DNA of 24,352 nucleotides from Paraglomus occultum (lineage: Eukaryota; Glomeromycota; Glomeromycetes; Paraglomerales; Paraglomeraceae): NCBI GenBank assembly GCA_910592205.1, contig CAJVPJ010000467.1, forward strand, positions 1 through 24,352. The letters are read 5' to 3'. Shown here piece by piece: positions 9,775 through 19,396 of this stretch. A program made the translations under genes and the position numbers. Below the pieces are notes generated by a model. The model saw only the letters and a list, made by a program, of their open reading frames with translations. It searched no databases and was not told the origin of the DNA. Numbering within the stretch: the stretch's first letter is position 1; each line of letters starts with the position of its first letter.

Positions 9775-10475
9775 TTACCCGTACGTTCTATACGAAGACG
9801 AGATGCCGTTTTTCGATATGAATCAGTTGCCACCTAGGCATCGGAATGTTTGATGTTACCATGGACGCGACTAATACTATATTCGGCTCGGCCGTGCCCA
9901 CGTACCCTATTAAACAAGACAATATTGCTGCGCTTATGACACACATATGAACTACGAGAATAAACGTAATGACCGTGAATGTCTGGCCATTGTAATGCAA
10001 TCAATAACCGCGATGATTATGTTCGCGAGTTAGTGAAGCATACGGAAGTAGATTTTTATGGCATATCCAAAGGAAATACTGGATAAATATGGAGCGGATG
10101 ACGGATATGGATACAAAAACATGTATGATATCAAGAGAGAGGTTCTAGCACCATACAAGTTTGTCCTTGCTTTTGAAAATTCCAATTGTGCTGGATACGT
10201 GACCGAGAAAGTATACGATGCATTGTTGGTTGACGCTATTCCTATAAAGTACATGGGAGCGGCGGATATCTCCTTCTGGCATTGTGATTAAATTGACTGA
10301 TTATGAGAATGAATGCATTAGTAGAACACACTAAACGATAGCAGAGAACAAAACGCTATATGAAAGTTATTTTTCATGGAAAACGGATAGAACACACAAG
10401 AACTTTTGTAAAAAGTGTCATGCTTTGAATGAATCAAACGTTTGTGGATTTCTAGACAGGGTTAAATGGGTGTAA
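9770..10475 (+). pseudogene. GT10 alpha-1,3-fucosyltransferase pseudogene
   Basis: The catalytic C-terminal half of a glycosyltransferase family 10 enzyme is readable, but in pieces. NYPYVLYEDEMPFFDM is near 9773; FDVTMDATN at 9849 is in another frame. CNAINNRDDYVRELVKHTEV (9991-10050) is in a third. From about 10058 comes YPKEILDKYG, then the family signature YKFVLAFENSNCAGYVTEKV and YDALLVDAIPIKYMGAADI. The frame changes again at about 10275 (IKLTDYENE), meets an in-frame TAA, and continues NKTLYESYFSWKTDR, NFCKKC and VCGFLDRVKWV before a stop. At least four frame changes plus an internal stop rule out a functional product and cannot be explained by introns. GT10 enzymes transfer fucose from GDP-fucose to glycans in the Golgi. 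The upstream limit is uncertain. Confidence 0.85.
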
Positions 10476-10541
10476 AATGACGATATGAGAAAGACGAAAT
10501 AATAATAATCAATAAGCAATATATATAGTTAATTTAATTAT

Positions 10542-10597
10542 CGGCACTCGAAATGTGCCGCAAAAGCAGGAAAACCTTTCGTTTTAGTAGAAAGGTT
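10542..10597. repeat. Two adjacent hairpins
   Basis: CGGCAC (10542-10547) pairs with GTGCCG (10555-10560) around a 7-base loop. AACCTTTC (10573-10580) pairs with GAAAGGTT (10590-10597) around a 9-base loop. Flanking GGAA and CC could extend the second stem with a small bulge. They lie about 70 bases after the dead GT10 gene and may be part of its old 3' region or of a repeat. Confidence 0.4.
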
Positions 10598-11909
10598 CCG
10601 GTAATAATTATTCACATGCGACAACATTATATAACGTCAGCGCGCGGTGAAGCGATGTAACGAATCAGCGTTTCGTGATAAAAATTTAAGAAAGAATTTG
10701 GTTAAAAATAAATATCACATTCTATTGCGGTTTGTTAACGACACAGGATTATCTCCCCGTTCACGTGACTCTTTTTATAAGTGGTGGAATAGACCTTTGA
10801 GTGATTCTTTCTCCCATTACCCAAATCTTAATGCAGCAAAAATAAAAGATCCGAGGGACTGACAAATTCCAGTTAGTATAGATGGAAGGGTGCCTGGACA
10901 GCAGCCAGGGATGAAAAAGAGGCTACGGCTGTCACAAAGAGTCCAGAAATTTATTTTTGAATATTGTCAAAGACAACGCGGGCAACTGCCCAAAATTTCA
11001 GCAGTTCAAAAAATTTTGCCTCAATAAAGTGAGTCTAGGACTTGGTGATTTTCTATGAATGTATTACGAAAGCGATTACTTTCCATTAAAAAATTCTCAA
11101 ATGAATAAAAGGAGAAACTAAACATGCGCTGCAAGTATCAACTCGTCTTTAATAATGAATATGTTTATAAATTAATTGTTGTAGAGGAAGGCTTTGAAAA
11201 AGCAAGGAAGCAAAAGGGGATCTCAAGGATTTTCGTTGAATATGATGGGAACTAATGTAATTTGTCAGATGACGTGTAAACGGCGTTTCTGTTACAAATT
11301 GTCTTAAATATTATAGACAAAGGCTTAGCTGCCCAACTTAAGTTTGATGTAAATTTGTCTAATTCGAACGCGAAAGATCAAATGAATATGGATGTATTGT
11401 TCTATTATTGAATTTGACGCGGATTCCCCTCAAACGTAAATTATCAACACAGTTTTTTCTATTTTGCGTAAATGCTAATATTATTGAGTTTTCTCGTCGA
11501 CTCGGCCTTTAATGACTAATGCCACTAAAATTTAGCTGTAATATCGAGTAATGGTGTGTACAAGACGCCAGCGTATAACTGTAATTTATAGAACCATATG
11601 TTTGATGCTACGCAGGGTTATTAATGCGGAAGAATTAAAAAGTTGCAGGACTGGAAAAAATGTAAAGCTGACTGTACGCGTTTACTTAACACCAAATATA
11701 TCAAGCACGTTGTAGCGTATGAAAAACAAATCTACTCTTTACGTATCTTGTGATGCGCATAACTCCCATATTTGGTATGTTAATATCGATATTAGACAAC
11801 TTTGTCCAAATGCGGTAAAATTTCCCACACTTTACACAGCTTTTTCTGCCAATCATTTCAGTATTCCACTTCGCTCTTTTTCCTCAGCTAAAGCTCTTTC
11901 GCATCACAC
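10598..11909. other. Intergenic region with short coding-like scraps
   Basis: No complete gene. Two fragments look coding. A frame at 10647-10859 (no ATG start; SRDSFYKWWNRPLSDSFSHY) can be read on past its TGA to a further stretch (KKRLRLSQRVQKFIFEYCQR) ending near 11027. A 44-codon ATG frame starts near 11124 (MRCKYQLVFNNEYVYKLIVV). Neither is recognised; both may be remnants of an old gene or element. The last few hundred bases should contain the promoter of the following gene. Confidence 0.35.
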
Positions 11910-13778
11910 ATGACTTTCAAAGCCATAATTCTCGTCGGTGGACCTTCGCGCGGCACACGTTTTCGCCCGTTGTCACTCGATTGTCCTAAAACGCTCTTCC
12001 CTGTTGCGGGCCACCCTGTCATCTGGCACCATTTAGAAGCCTTGTCCAGAGTCGATGGCTTGCGAGAAGTACTGTTGATTGGCTTTTTTGAGGCTTCAGT
12101 CTTTGAAAATTTCTTATTTGATGCTACTAGAAAATTCGGTGACAAGTTTCATATTCGGTATGGAGGCCAAAAATGGAAATGAATGTTTACATAGACGTAT
12201 TAACGCAATCAAGCTTAGAAGTGGGAATGTGTTGTTGTTTGCAGATACCTTCGAGAGTATCGGGCTTTGGGCACTGCTGGAGGAATTTATCATTTCCGAG
12301 ATGAGATTCAAAGAGGAGACCCACAGCATTTGTTTGTTCTCAATGCGGATGTTGCGTGCAGTTTCCCGTTGAATGAGATGATGAATTTTCACACTACCCA
12401 TCGAGGCCTGTGTACAATACTTGGGACCAAGGTAGGTAGAGGTGTATTAGAGAATATTATCTTTGGATTGTCATTGTCTGCTTTAATTCTACTATACTCG
12501 ATGCGTAAACTAAAAAAGTCTGCGGTCTGTCTATTGCACCGATTAACACTTATGCGTCACTTTTTCCATTTATTATAGGTTCCCCCAGAGGATGCGCATA
12601 GATTCGGATGCCTAGTTGCTAAACCAGGTAGTAACGAAGTATTACATTACGTAGAAAAGCCCGAAAGCTTCATTTCTGATTTGATCAGTTGTGGAATTTA
12701 TCTTTTTGATGTCGCCATATTTAATACGATGAAGGAGGCAACGCAAAACAAAGCTTCACAGATTGCGTATCCTTGGTTATTTTGTATACTCAGTCTTGGT
12801 ATTATTGATGAATCAATTTACTACGGTATATCATAACCACATTCCTTAACTAGTGTCAATTTGACAGTTTGGACCCATATACGGACAACGACGATAAACT
12901 ACAATTGGAGCAAGATCTATTACGATCGCTTGCAGAGTTGCGCAAATTGTATGTCTTTGAGACTAAAGACTTTTGGCGACAGATAAAGACTCCAAGGTAT
13001 GTGTGGTAACGTGTACTTGCCATCATCGTTGAAATAAGTTAACCAATATTTCGTATCATGACGGCCATCCCATCCTTAACAGTTCAGCTGTCCCTGCAAA
13101 TGCTCTTTATCTTGAACAATATGCCAAGACATTCCCCGAACGGTTGGCTAAAAGTGAATCTGGTGGTCCACAAATAGTTGGTGCTGTCTACATTCATCCT
13201 ACAGCAGTCGTTGATCCTCGCGCTAAGGTATGTAGTGTGCATACTTGTGATTGTCAATTTATTATTCTCTCAGTCAGTCAAGTGTAAATTATTTCACTAC
13301 ACGTTCGCTTCTTGATCTCGGTGTTATGTTAATAACGCTTCTCTGTTCAAGTAGATTGGCCCAAATGTAACAATTGGCCCTCGAGTAGTCATCGGCAAAG
13401 GCGTTCGAATCAAAGATTCTATTATTCTGGACAATGTTGAAATCAAGAATTTTGCATGCGTTCTTCATTCTATCATTGGGTGGGACTCTAAAATTGGTAC
13501 TTGGACGAGAATCGAAGGAACGCCCGTGATAAATCATCAAACCATCATTACGCATAACGGTGTTAAAGTCCAAAGTATTGCTATTCTTTGTAAGTGTATA
13601 TTCGGCGTGTATGTGACGAATTGAGTGACATTTTTAAATATTCTATCCTTTTAACTCGCATATTCTGTGTTTTTTAGCCAAGGATGTTACCGTGAAAGAC
13701 GAAGTCGTAATCAGAAATTGTACCGTATTGCCTCACAAGGAATTGAAGAGCAGTTGTCATAACGAGATTTTGATGTGA
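11910..13778 (+). CDS. GMPPA: GMPPA-like mannose-1-phosphate guanylyltransferase, seven exons
   Basis: Exons 11910-12157, 12245-12431, 12579-12766, 12868-12996, 13083-13227, 13355-13589 and 13678-13778 join in phase to 410 residues, close to the family length (about 420). The N-terminal nucleotidyltransferase domain starts [19 protein letters not shown], the spaced GG-x2-3-GTRFRPL form typical of GMPPA rather than the catalytic GMPPB. It continues [31 protein letters not shown] and [11 protein letters not shown]. The C-terminal left-handed beta-helix has hexapeptide-type repeats ([33 protein letters not shown]) and ends VLPHKEL. In animals GMPPA binds GDP-mannose and restrains GMPPB; budding yeast lacks it. 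Whether this copy is catalytic or regulatory cannot be told from sequence. AATAAA lies 124 bases past the stop. Confidence 0.92.
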
Positions 13779-13901
13779 ATTGATGGTTACGAGATCTTAA
13801 TATTTAAGCGCGAGAGTCTTTATGGGAATATGTTAGTGGAGCCTGCATGAGTTGTTTTTAAATAATTATAGATTTTTATTTGAATATTATTTACTTAGAA
13901 A

Positions 13902-13907
13902 AATAAA
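13902..13907 (+). terminator. Poly(A) signal of the GMPPA-like gene
   Basis: AATAAA, 124 bases after the stop codon, in an AT-rich 3' flank. Confidence 0.45.
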
Positions 13908-14941
13908 CGAGCTGTGAAGTGAGGAAATTAAACTCGGATATTTATCAAATCACGTAGTAAAGAGATTTGCCTGCGGAGGCACAGCCATTCAAAAAAATAC
14001 CATTATCACATGACATAATGTCCTCAACCACAGCTCATTAATGCGTTGTTGTTATTTGAAATCAGCGAGGTCGTTTTCCACTTCTATGCATAAAGTCAAC
14101 ATAACAAAGGAAGCTTTTGTTAGTTAACGTTGCAAACAACATACCAAAGCTGCTCAAAAGCCATTGATAAAGTAATAACTCTTTGCTTGTATTTATTTGG
14201 AAGGAATAAGAGAGGATATTTCAATATACTTTAGTAGCGACTAATGCACAATCCGTTAGCTGGCAGCATACTACCAATTTTTTGATTTACTTCTTCTTTT
14301 TTTTCGCCGGGCTTTTTTTTCCGCGGGGGGTTTCACTCCGGAAAAAGCGAGCAAATAGTTTTTTAAAAAAGTTGGTAAATTTCTTTTTGGCTGGTACTCT
14401 GTAATGCTTATTTTTTTGTGGTTCGGAATCGTTTACAACAGTTTTAATTAAATTAATTTCACTTTCTGTTTATTAGATATTAGAACACTGTCTCGTCAGT
14501 GAATACAATTATTATTGAGATGTTTTGCGCTCTCAATAAACGTTGGCGTTTTAATAAACCTGCTTTTTGATATCCGCTTGAGTTCTAAAAATTGATATAC
14601 AACCGCTATTTGTTCGCTATTTCCTTAGTAAAATTGAAGAATATCTCTTTATAAATTGCCAATTGCTCTAGCTACATTATTACCCACCTCGTTCTTTCGG
14701 TCATTTATACATTGGTGTTAATTTATAACAGATAATAGTAATGTCAATTTAATTAACTAATTAAAAATGCGTGTATAAGCACGGTCGATCTTTGGAAAAT
14801 CATTTCCATTTCTATTTAGGCCAGTTGATTAACTTTCTACCCATCGACCTAATACTAAATAAAAATTCGATCGCTGCGATCGAGAAAGCCACCGTATATT
14901 TTTGTTTAGACAAACTTATTAATGTGAAATTGAGAAGTAGA

Positions 14942-14947
14942 TTTATT
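14942..14947 (-). terminator. Poly(A) signal of the secreted-protein gene
   Basis: AATAAA on the minus strand, about 76 bases past the stop of the 327-residue secreted protein. Confidence 0.45.
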
Positions 14948-15022
14948 GTATTGTCCACCAGTTATAATAATAATAATGTTCTGTATTGCATTAAACGCTT
15001 CTGATTAATAATCGACCGCATG

Positions 15023-16006
15023 TTAATTCGACCGATGACTCCGGAACGCAGGCCGTCGAACTAAAGGCAGTTGACTGTATTGTCGAGACAGTGACTCATA
15101 ATAAAACTCTTTTACATTTTGCGGTAAAACGTTACAATTGTCTTGAACGAGTAATTTGGCTAGTTTCAGATTTTCGGTTAGATAAGAAAACCGCGGGTCG
15201 AGTGGATATGTATCAACAAAACTGGAGAATGTGGAAACCATGTATTTGTAGGCATTGCTACAGATAACTGAATCAGGAATACCATAGACGGAGGGGCTTC
15301 CAGTCGTGTTGTCGAATGTGACAAAGACGAGAGCCGGGTTAGGAGGAACTATTAAACCAGCTATGCCCCGTGGAACTATTGTTGCTGCATAATTTATAAC
15401 GTCACGTAGAATTTGCCAGCCATAATTGTCTGTGTTGAACGAGATTTTTTTCGTTATATGGATTAGTAGTTTGGCCTCACATTGATACGACAAGTTTGCG
15501 AGACAATTCTTACCTCCATTCGCGTCTTTGTTGCAATAGACATTTTTCTCTGGAAAAATGTTTCGAAGTATTATATAGGCCGTTGTAGCATTTACAATTC
15601 CAGCATCGTTGCTGGCTTCAACTAGTTCTCCGCATCCGGTTTCGATAATCTTGGATCCATCGATAGCCTCTTGCTCGGTGCACGTACTTGAGTTTGAGCA
15701 TGCAGCGTCGAACGCATCTTTGAGTAATTGGGGGACAGTTGCATCAAAAGGGCTAGTTCCGGGTCTCCAACGACGGATGACTTCCCATTCCGTTCGACTA
15801 TAAAAGTCACATGGGTGAAACTTATCAGGAGGAGGGATATTACCATTAAAGTAGTTTGGAGAAAAAATCGAGTCAATGGCAGCTTGACATGCGGCGCAAG
15901 TACTTAAGGGGATATCTATGGGGCAAACAAGTTCGGCATTTATCGGGAGGGCTATGAGCGTGATGCATAGAATGGACGAGAAGGCAAAAATGGCAAATGG
16001 ACGCAT
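15023..16006 (-). CDS. Secreted cysteine-rich protein, no recognised family
   Basis: An intronless 327-residue frame. Residues 1-24 are a classical signal peptide: MRP, a hydrophobic core (FAIFAFSSILCITLIALP) and a likely cleavage site after INA. The mature part has 12 cysteines, an even number suited to six disulfides, with STCAAC near the start, and four N-glycosylation sequons (NSS, NAT, NLS, NTT). There is no further membrane helix and no GPI signal at the C-terminus, which is basic (RRPAFRSHRSN). These traits say secreted or cell-surface glycoprotein. I recognise no catalytic motif or family. A symbiosis-related effector, a wall protein or a housekeeping secreted protein are all possible. 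A TATAAG lies about 50 bases upstream on its strand (16062-16057) and AATAAA follows the stop. Confidence 0.8.
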   Translation of the reverse strand: MRPFAIFAFSSILCITLIALPINAELVCPIDIPLSTCAACQAAIDSIFSPNYFNGNIPPPDKFHPCDFYSRTEWEVIRRWRPGTSPFDATVPQLLKDAFDAACSNSSTCTEQEAIDGSKIIETGCGELVEASNDAGIVNATTAYIILRNIFPEKNVYCNKDANGGKNCLANLSYQCEAKLLIHITKKISFNTDNYGWQILRDVINYAATIVPRGIAGLIVPPNPALVFVTFDNTTGSPSVYGIPDSVICSNAYKYMVSTFSSFVDTYPLDPRFSYLTENLKLAKLLVQDNCNVLPQNVKEFYYESLSRQYSQLPLVRRPAFRSHRSN

Positions 16007-16199
16007 TGAAAGCAGTAGAGTTGTTTCTGACTTTGATGTCGGCCGTCTGGGAACTACTTATAGTAACGGCTGCGCCAAATGGTAATACCTAACGTTAATA
16101 TTAATCACATGTTCAGTCAACTCGAGAATTTATATTTTTCTGCCGCAGCATTTCCTGGCGACTGGTTTCATAAACACCCCAACACACAAATGTGCGATT
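16007..16199. promoter_or_regulatory. Divergent promoter between secreted protein and RED gene
   Basis: Only 193 bases separate two head-to-head start codons, so both promoters must lie here or overlap the genes. On the minus strand ACTATAAGTAG (around 16055-16065) is a TATA candidate for the secreted-protein gene. No TATA of equal quality is seen for the splicing-factor gene; AT-rich TTTATATTTTTC at about 16129-16140 is the nearest. Co-regulation is possible but not shown. Confidence 0.5.
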
Positions 16200-18317
16200 A
16201 TGACGGACACCACGGAGACCCAAGCTAAACAGAAGCGGTATTCGCTTTTCTATCTCTTTCTTGCTTATTATTTCGCCCAAGTTTAAAGTTGACACGTAGA
16301 TATTTCTTTTCCCAGCCTAAATCAAGATGATTTCCGTAAACTACTACAAACACCACGTCCAGGGGACGCAACGTCGAAAGTTGGGTTATTGGGTACCGCT
16401 TCCAATAGACAGCGATTAATTCCGCCACAGACACCGTGAGTTGAGGTCCGAGATCTGATTTTGGAAAAGGAAAAAAGGGAAAGAAAAAGAATGAGGGTTA
16501 ATTTTGAGAATGGATTGGATTTTTTAGGAGAGTTGGTGGAAATACAAGCTCAACGGTAACGAAAGCAGAGACATTAATTTCCAAGCCCAGGAAAAGGTAT
16601 TGTACAACGCATCAGTGTATCCTCGTCTGTTCTCAGAGGACTTGTACTAACAAATAAACAAACACACTTGATCGGCTTGCTATTCCTCAATGCAGTCGCT
16701 TTATAAAGCCTGTTCCTACTTCGCCACCTCAAAATCAGTACAGAGATCGTGCTGCCGAACGCCGTGAAAATGCCAATCCTGACTATCAAGACACGGAACA
16801 AATTCTCAAAGCCCTCAATCAGACGGAAACTCTTGCATCAAAAACCGTATATGAACAATCAAAGTATCTTGGAGGTGATACCGAACATACGCATCTTGTA
16901 AAAGGTCTCGATTTTGCTCTGTTAACAAAAGTACGAAACGAGCTGAGTAAAGAGGGCCGGGGGAGTGAAGATGAAGACACGAAAAGAGAATTGGAGAAGT
17001 TGGAAGAGGAAACGCAGGAAGTACCTAGGATTACGAGCAAGCTTGCAATCAATCTCTATCAACACGTTATGGAAACGAGAAAGCTCCCTCCAAAAGTTAA
17101 TGAACTATTCGTTGCTGGACGAATGGCGTACGTTTTCGAACTTGCTGATAATAATGGAAATTATAACGATCCATTTGCTATTCCAACAACAATTATCCGT
17201 TCCAAAGCTGACATTGCCGACTCGGCCGAAGTCGATAAGTCTACAAATGACATTGTCATTGAGAAAATCTCTCAGGTTATGGCTTATGCTCGTTCTGGAG
17301 ATCGTATGGAGGACGATGCAAAGGAGAAAAAGAAAAAGAAAATGAAGGAGAAACAAGTACAACCAGCAGAAGTTAGGATGGTTAAAGTGGCGGCTATTGA
17401 TGATGATGAGGATATTTTTGCTGAAGCTGGGAGGGATTATAGTGTTACTATCGAGGAGAAAGATAAAGAAACGCAAGAGAAGAAAGAGGAAACTGCGGGA
17501 GAGACTGGTTGGTTCTTGTTCCCCGCTGCTGCCGGCGCTGCCAATGTGGAAGCGGATGATATTAATGATCAGAGTAACGACTCGATGAGGGAAACGGATA
17601 CTACGAAGAAATATTTCTCTCACCAGACTGATTCTTCAATGGACACAGAAAATAACAGCGATGCAAATTCTACATCATTACATACTCTTATCCAATCCGC
17701 CACTGCTTCTGATGCTCACGATGGATCCACTTATTTTTCATCTCTTTCTGCTTCTGCTCTAAATGATTCACAAGCCTCAAAAACTTCATCATCTTCCCAG
17801 TCGCAATCTATTCGTAAGCGTTTAATTTCCCAAGACAGCTACGATGTGGATTATTCTATTTTCGGTTTTGGTATGGACGGAATTGCGCGTGAGAACGCTT
17901 ATGATTCCGGGCAGTCTGATTCGGATTCTGATGAGGCACACACTATTCGTGATCAAGGCGTAACGAAAAATAAAAAAGCACAGCTAGTCAGGTGGGACTT
18001 TGAGACTGAAGAGGAGTGGCAGGAGTATAAGGTATGGAAGAGAAAGATTGCAAAGTCATATCTCTGTGTCTTGTCACATACTCAAGATTGCATGTTTGCA
18101 TCCATAATATTTACAGGACAAAGTGACAGCAATGCCAAAGTCAGCTTTTCAATTTGGCGTCAAAACCAGTGATGGTCGTCAGACACGAAGAAGTCGTAGG
18201 GAACTAACAGATAAACAAAAACTAGACAGAGATTTTCAAAAGATAAACCGGATCATGGAGGAAAAATATGGCGAAGGCATGGATGAGGGGTTGCCAAGAA
18301 AAAAGCAGAAAAAATGA
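16200..18317 (+). CDS. IK: RED/IK spliceosomal protein, five exons
   Basis: Exons 16200-16237, 16316-16435, 16528-16596, 16696-18031 and 18117-18317 join in phase to 587 residues; introns are 78-99 bases. RED/IK landmarks in order: LNQDDFRKLLQTPRPG near the N-terminus; QYRDRAAERR...NPDYQDTE; SKYLGGDTEHTHLVKGLDFA; FVAGRMAYVFELADN then IPTTIIRSKAD; a long Lys/Glu/Ser-rich middle; and the C-terminal block VRWDFETEEEWQEYK joined across the last intron to AMPKSAFQFGVKTSDGRQTR. RED works with SMU1 in the spliceosomal B complex during activation of pre-mRNA splicing in the nucleus; it is retained in intron-rich fungi and lost in budding yeast. The human protein is of similar length (about 560). The alternating Arg-Glu/Asp repeat of animal RED is absent here, replaced by Lys/Glu- and Ser/Thr-rich sequence. 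The start is the ATG giving a short polar leader; the small exon 1 is the least secure part. Confidence 0.92.
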
Positions 18318-19396
18318 TATTAAGTAGATTGGACAGTTGTTTCTTATTTGGCTAGTGCAGGATTAAGAAAGACATTGAAGAGCGAGCAATAGATGGAATT
18401 TATAATGATGGGTAGGATTTCACCGCCAGCTCATGTGACCTTTTATTTAATCAACATAAACCCCTCCCGTTACCTGAGACTCCACTCACCCAAGTTGACG
18501 GGGGTTTTGTCTTTAAAAAATAATCTTGGGTGAATGCAGAAATACAAATAAATTCTTGTAAAGTCGTCAAGACTCCAACTTCGTGAGCAAAGGAATTGAA
18601 GTGTTGTCGCTGACTGAATTGCAGTCATGACAATATAACCTTTACTGGGTAGAATGACCAGAACTTCATTCCCAGTTGCAAAGGTAGAGACTGTGTCGAA
18701 TATACCGTATACGGTAATTAACTGTTGTGAGAATTTCAAGAGGAATTTGTGCAATATGTTGCCCGTTGACTTTAATATTGACATTCGAACCAATTTCTAC
18801 AGCACATTTACATTTTATTTATAAGTTTGTTCACATACAGCTCCTGATCTATTATATCTTGCATCAGGTCAAAATTGAGGAATAGGGATTAAAAAAAATA
18901 TTATAATACAAAGTAAAATGAAAAAATTTTTAACAAGATAACTTGGTGGTAAAAAGGATCAGGCAATAAAGAGATACAAAGAACAATATGACAAAGCTGA
19001 AAAAAAACAAACCAACCGAAATCAGAATCAGAAATAGGAAATGAGAAATAAAAAAAAATCGATATCGTAGAGTCCTTAATGGAAGTTTATATCGTGAAAG
19101 TTGTGTAATCTAAAAAATTCCTACTTTATCTACAAAACCCAATACCATTCATTGCCAATATAATAATCAATGATCACGTCTAATCTAATTTGCCTGCTAA
19201 AGTCAAGTAACTGTAATACTCCCGCACTGCCAGTGAACTTCTATCGTCTAAAGCAGTTGCATGGCTTCTTTTTTTTTTTTGATAAAAATTGGTAACAGTA
19301 ATTAAATCATCGCTCCGTTGTCGACTAGCTTCACATTCATCTTTTGCAGCCTTGTCTCTTTGCCACTTTTCTTTCATTCATTTTCTTCTTGTTCCT
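18318..19396. other. Spacer between convergent RED and BTB genes
   Basis: No clear gene in about 1.1 kb. On the minus strand around 18440-18810, protein-like pieces appear in different frames (for example NVNIKVNGQHIAQIPLEILT and NEVLVILPSKGYIVMTAIQS), suggesting a decayed coding stretch. A 65-codon minus-strand ATG frame (19377-19180; MKEKWQRDKAAKDECEASRQ) begins 20 bases after the BTB stop and is charged; I cannot tell whether it is real. Between 18890 and 19070 the DNA is AT-rich and simple. AATAAA at 18547-18552 may serve the RED gene. Confidence 0.4.

Larger units (their letters stand above)
13779..15022. other. AT-rich intergenic region between convergent genes
   Basis: Contains the 3' flanks of the plus-strand GMPPA-like gene and the minus-strand secreted-protein gene. 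A low-complexity patch of T runs and a G6 run lies at about 14280-14360. No gene can be supported; a 77-codon AT-rich frame at 14771-15004 looks non-coding. Confidence 0.45.

Noticed and set aside
14771-15004. 77-codon plus-strand frame between GMPPA and the secreted-protein gene
   Set aside because: Composition follows the AT-rich DNA, there is no motif, and it lies in the 3' flank of the opposite gene.
17105-17623. 172-codon minus-strand frame inside the RED gene
   Set aside because: It is the antisense shadow of a conserved exon; the plus strand matches RED block by block.
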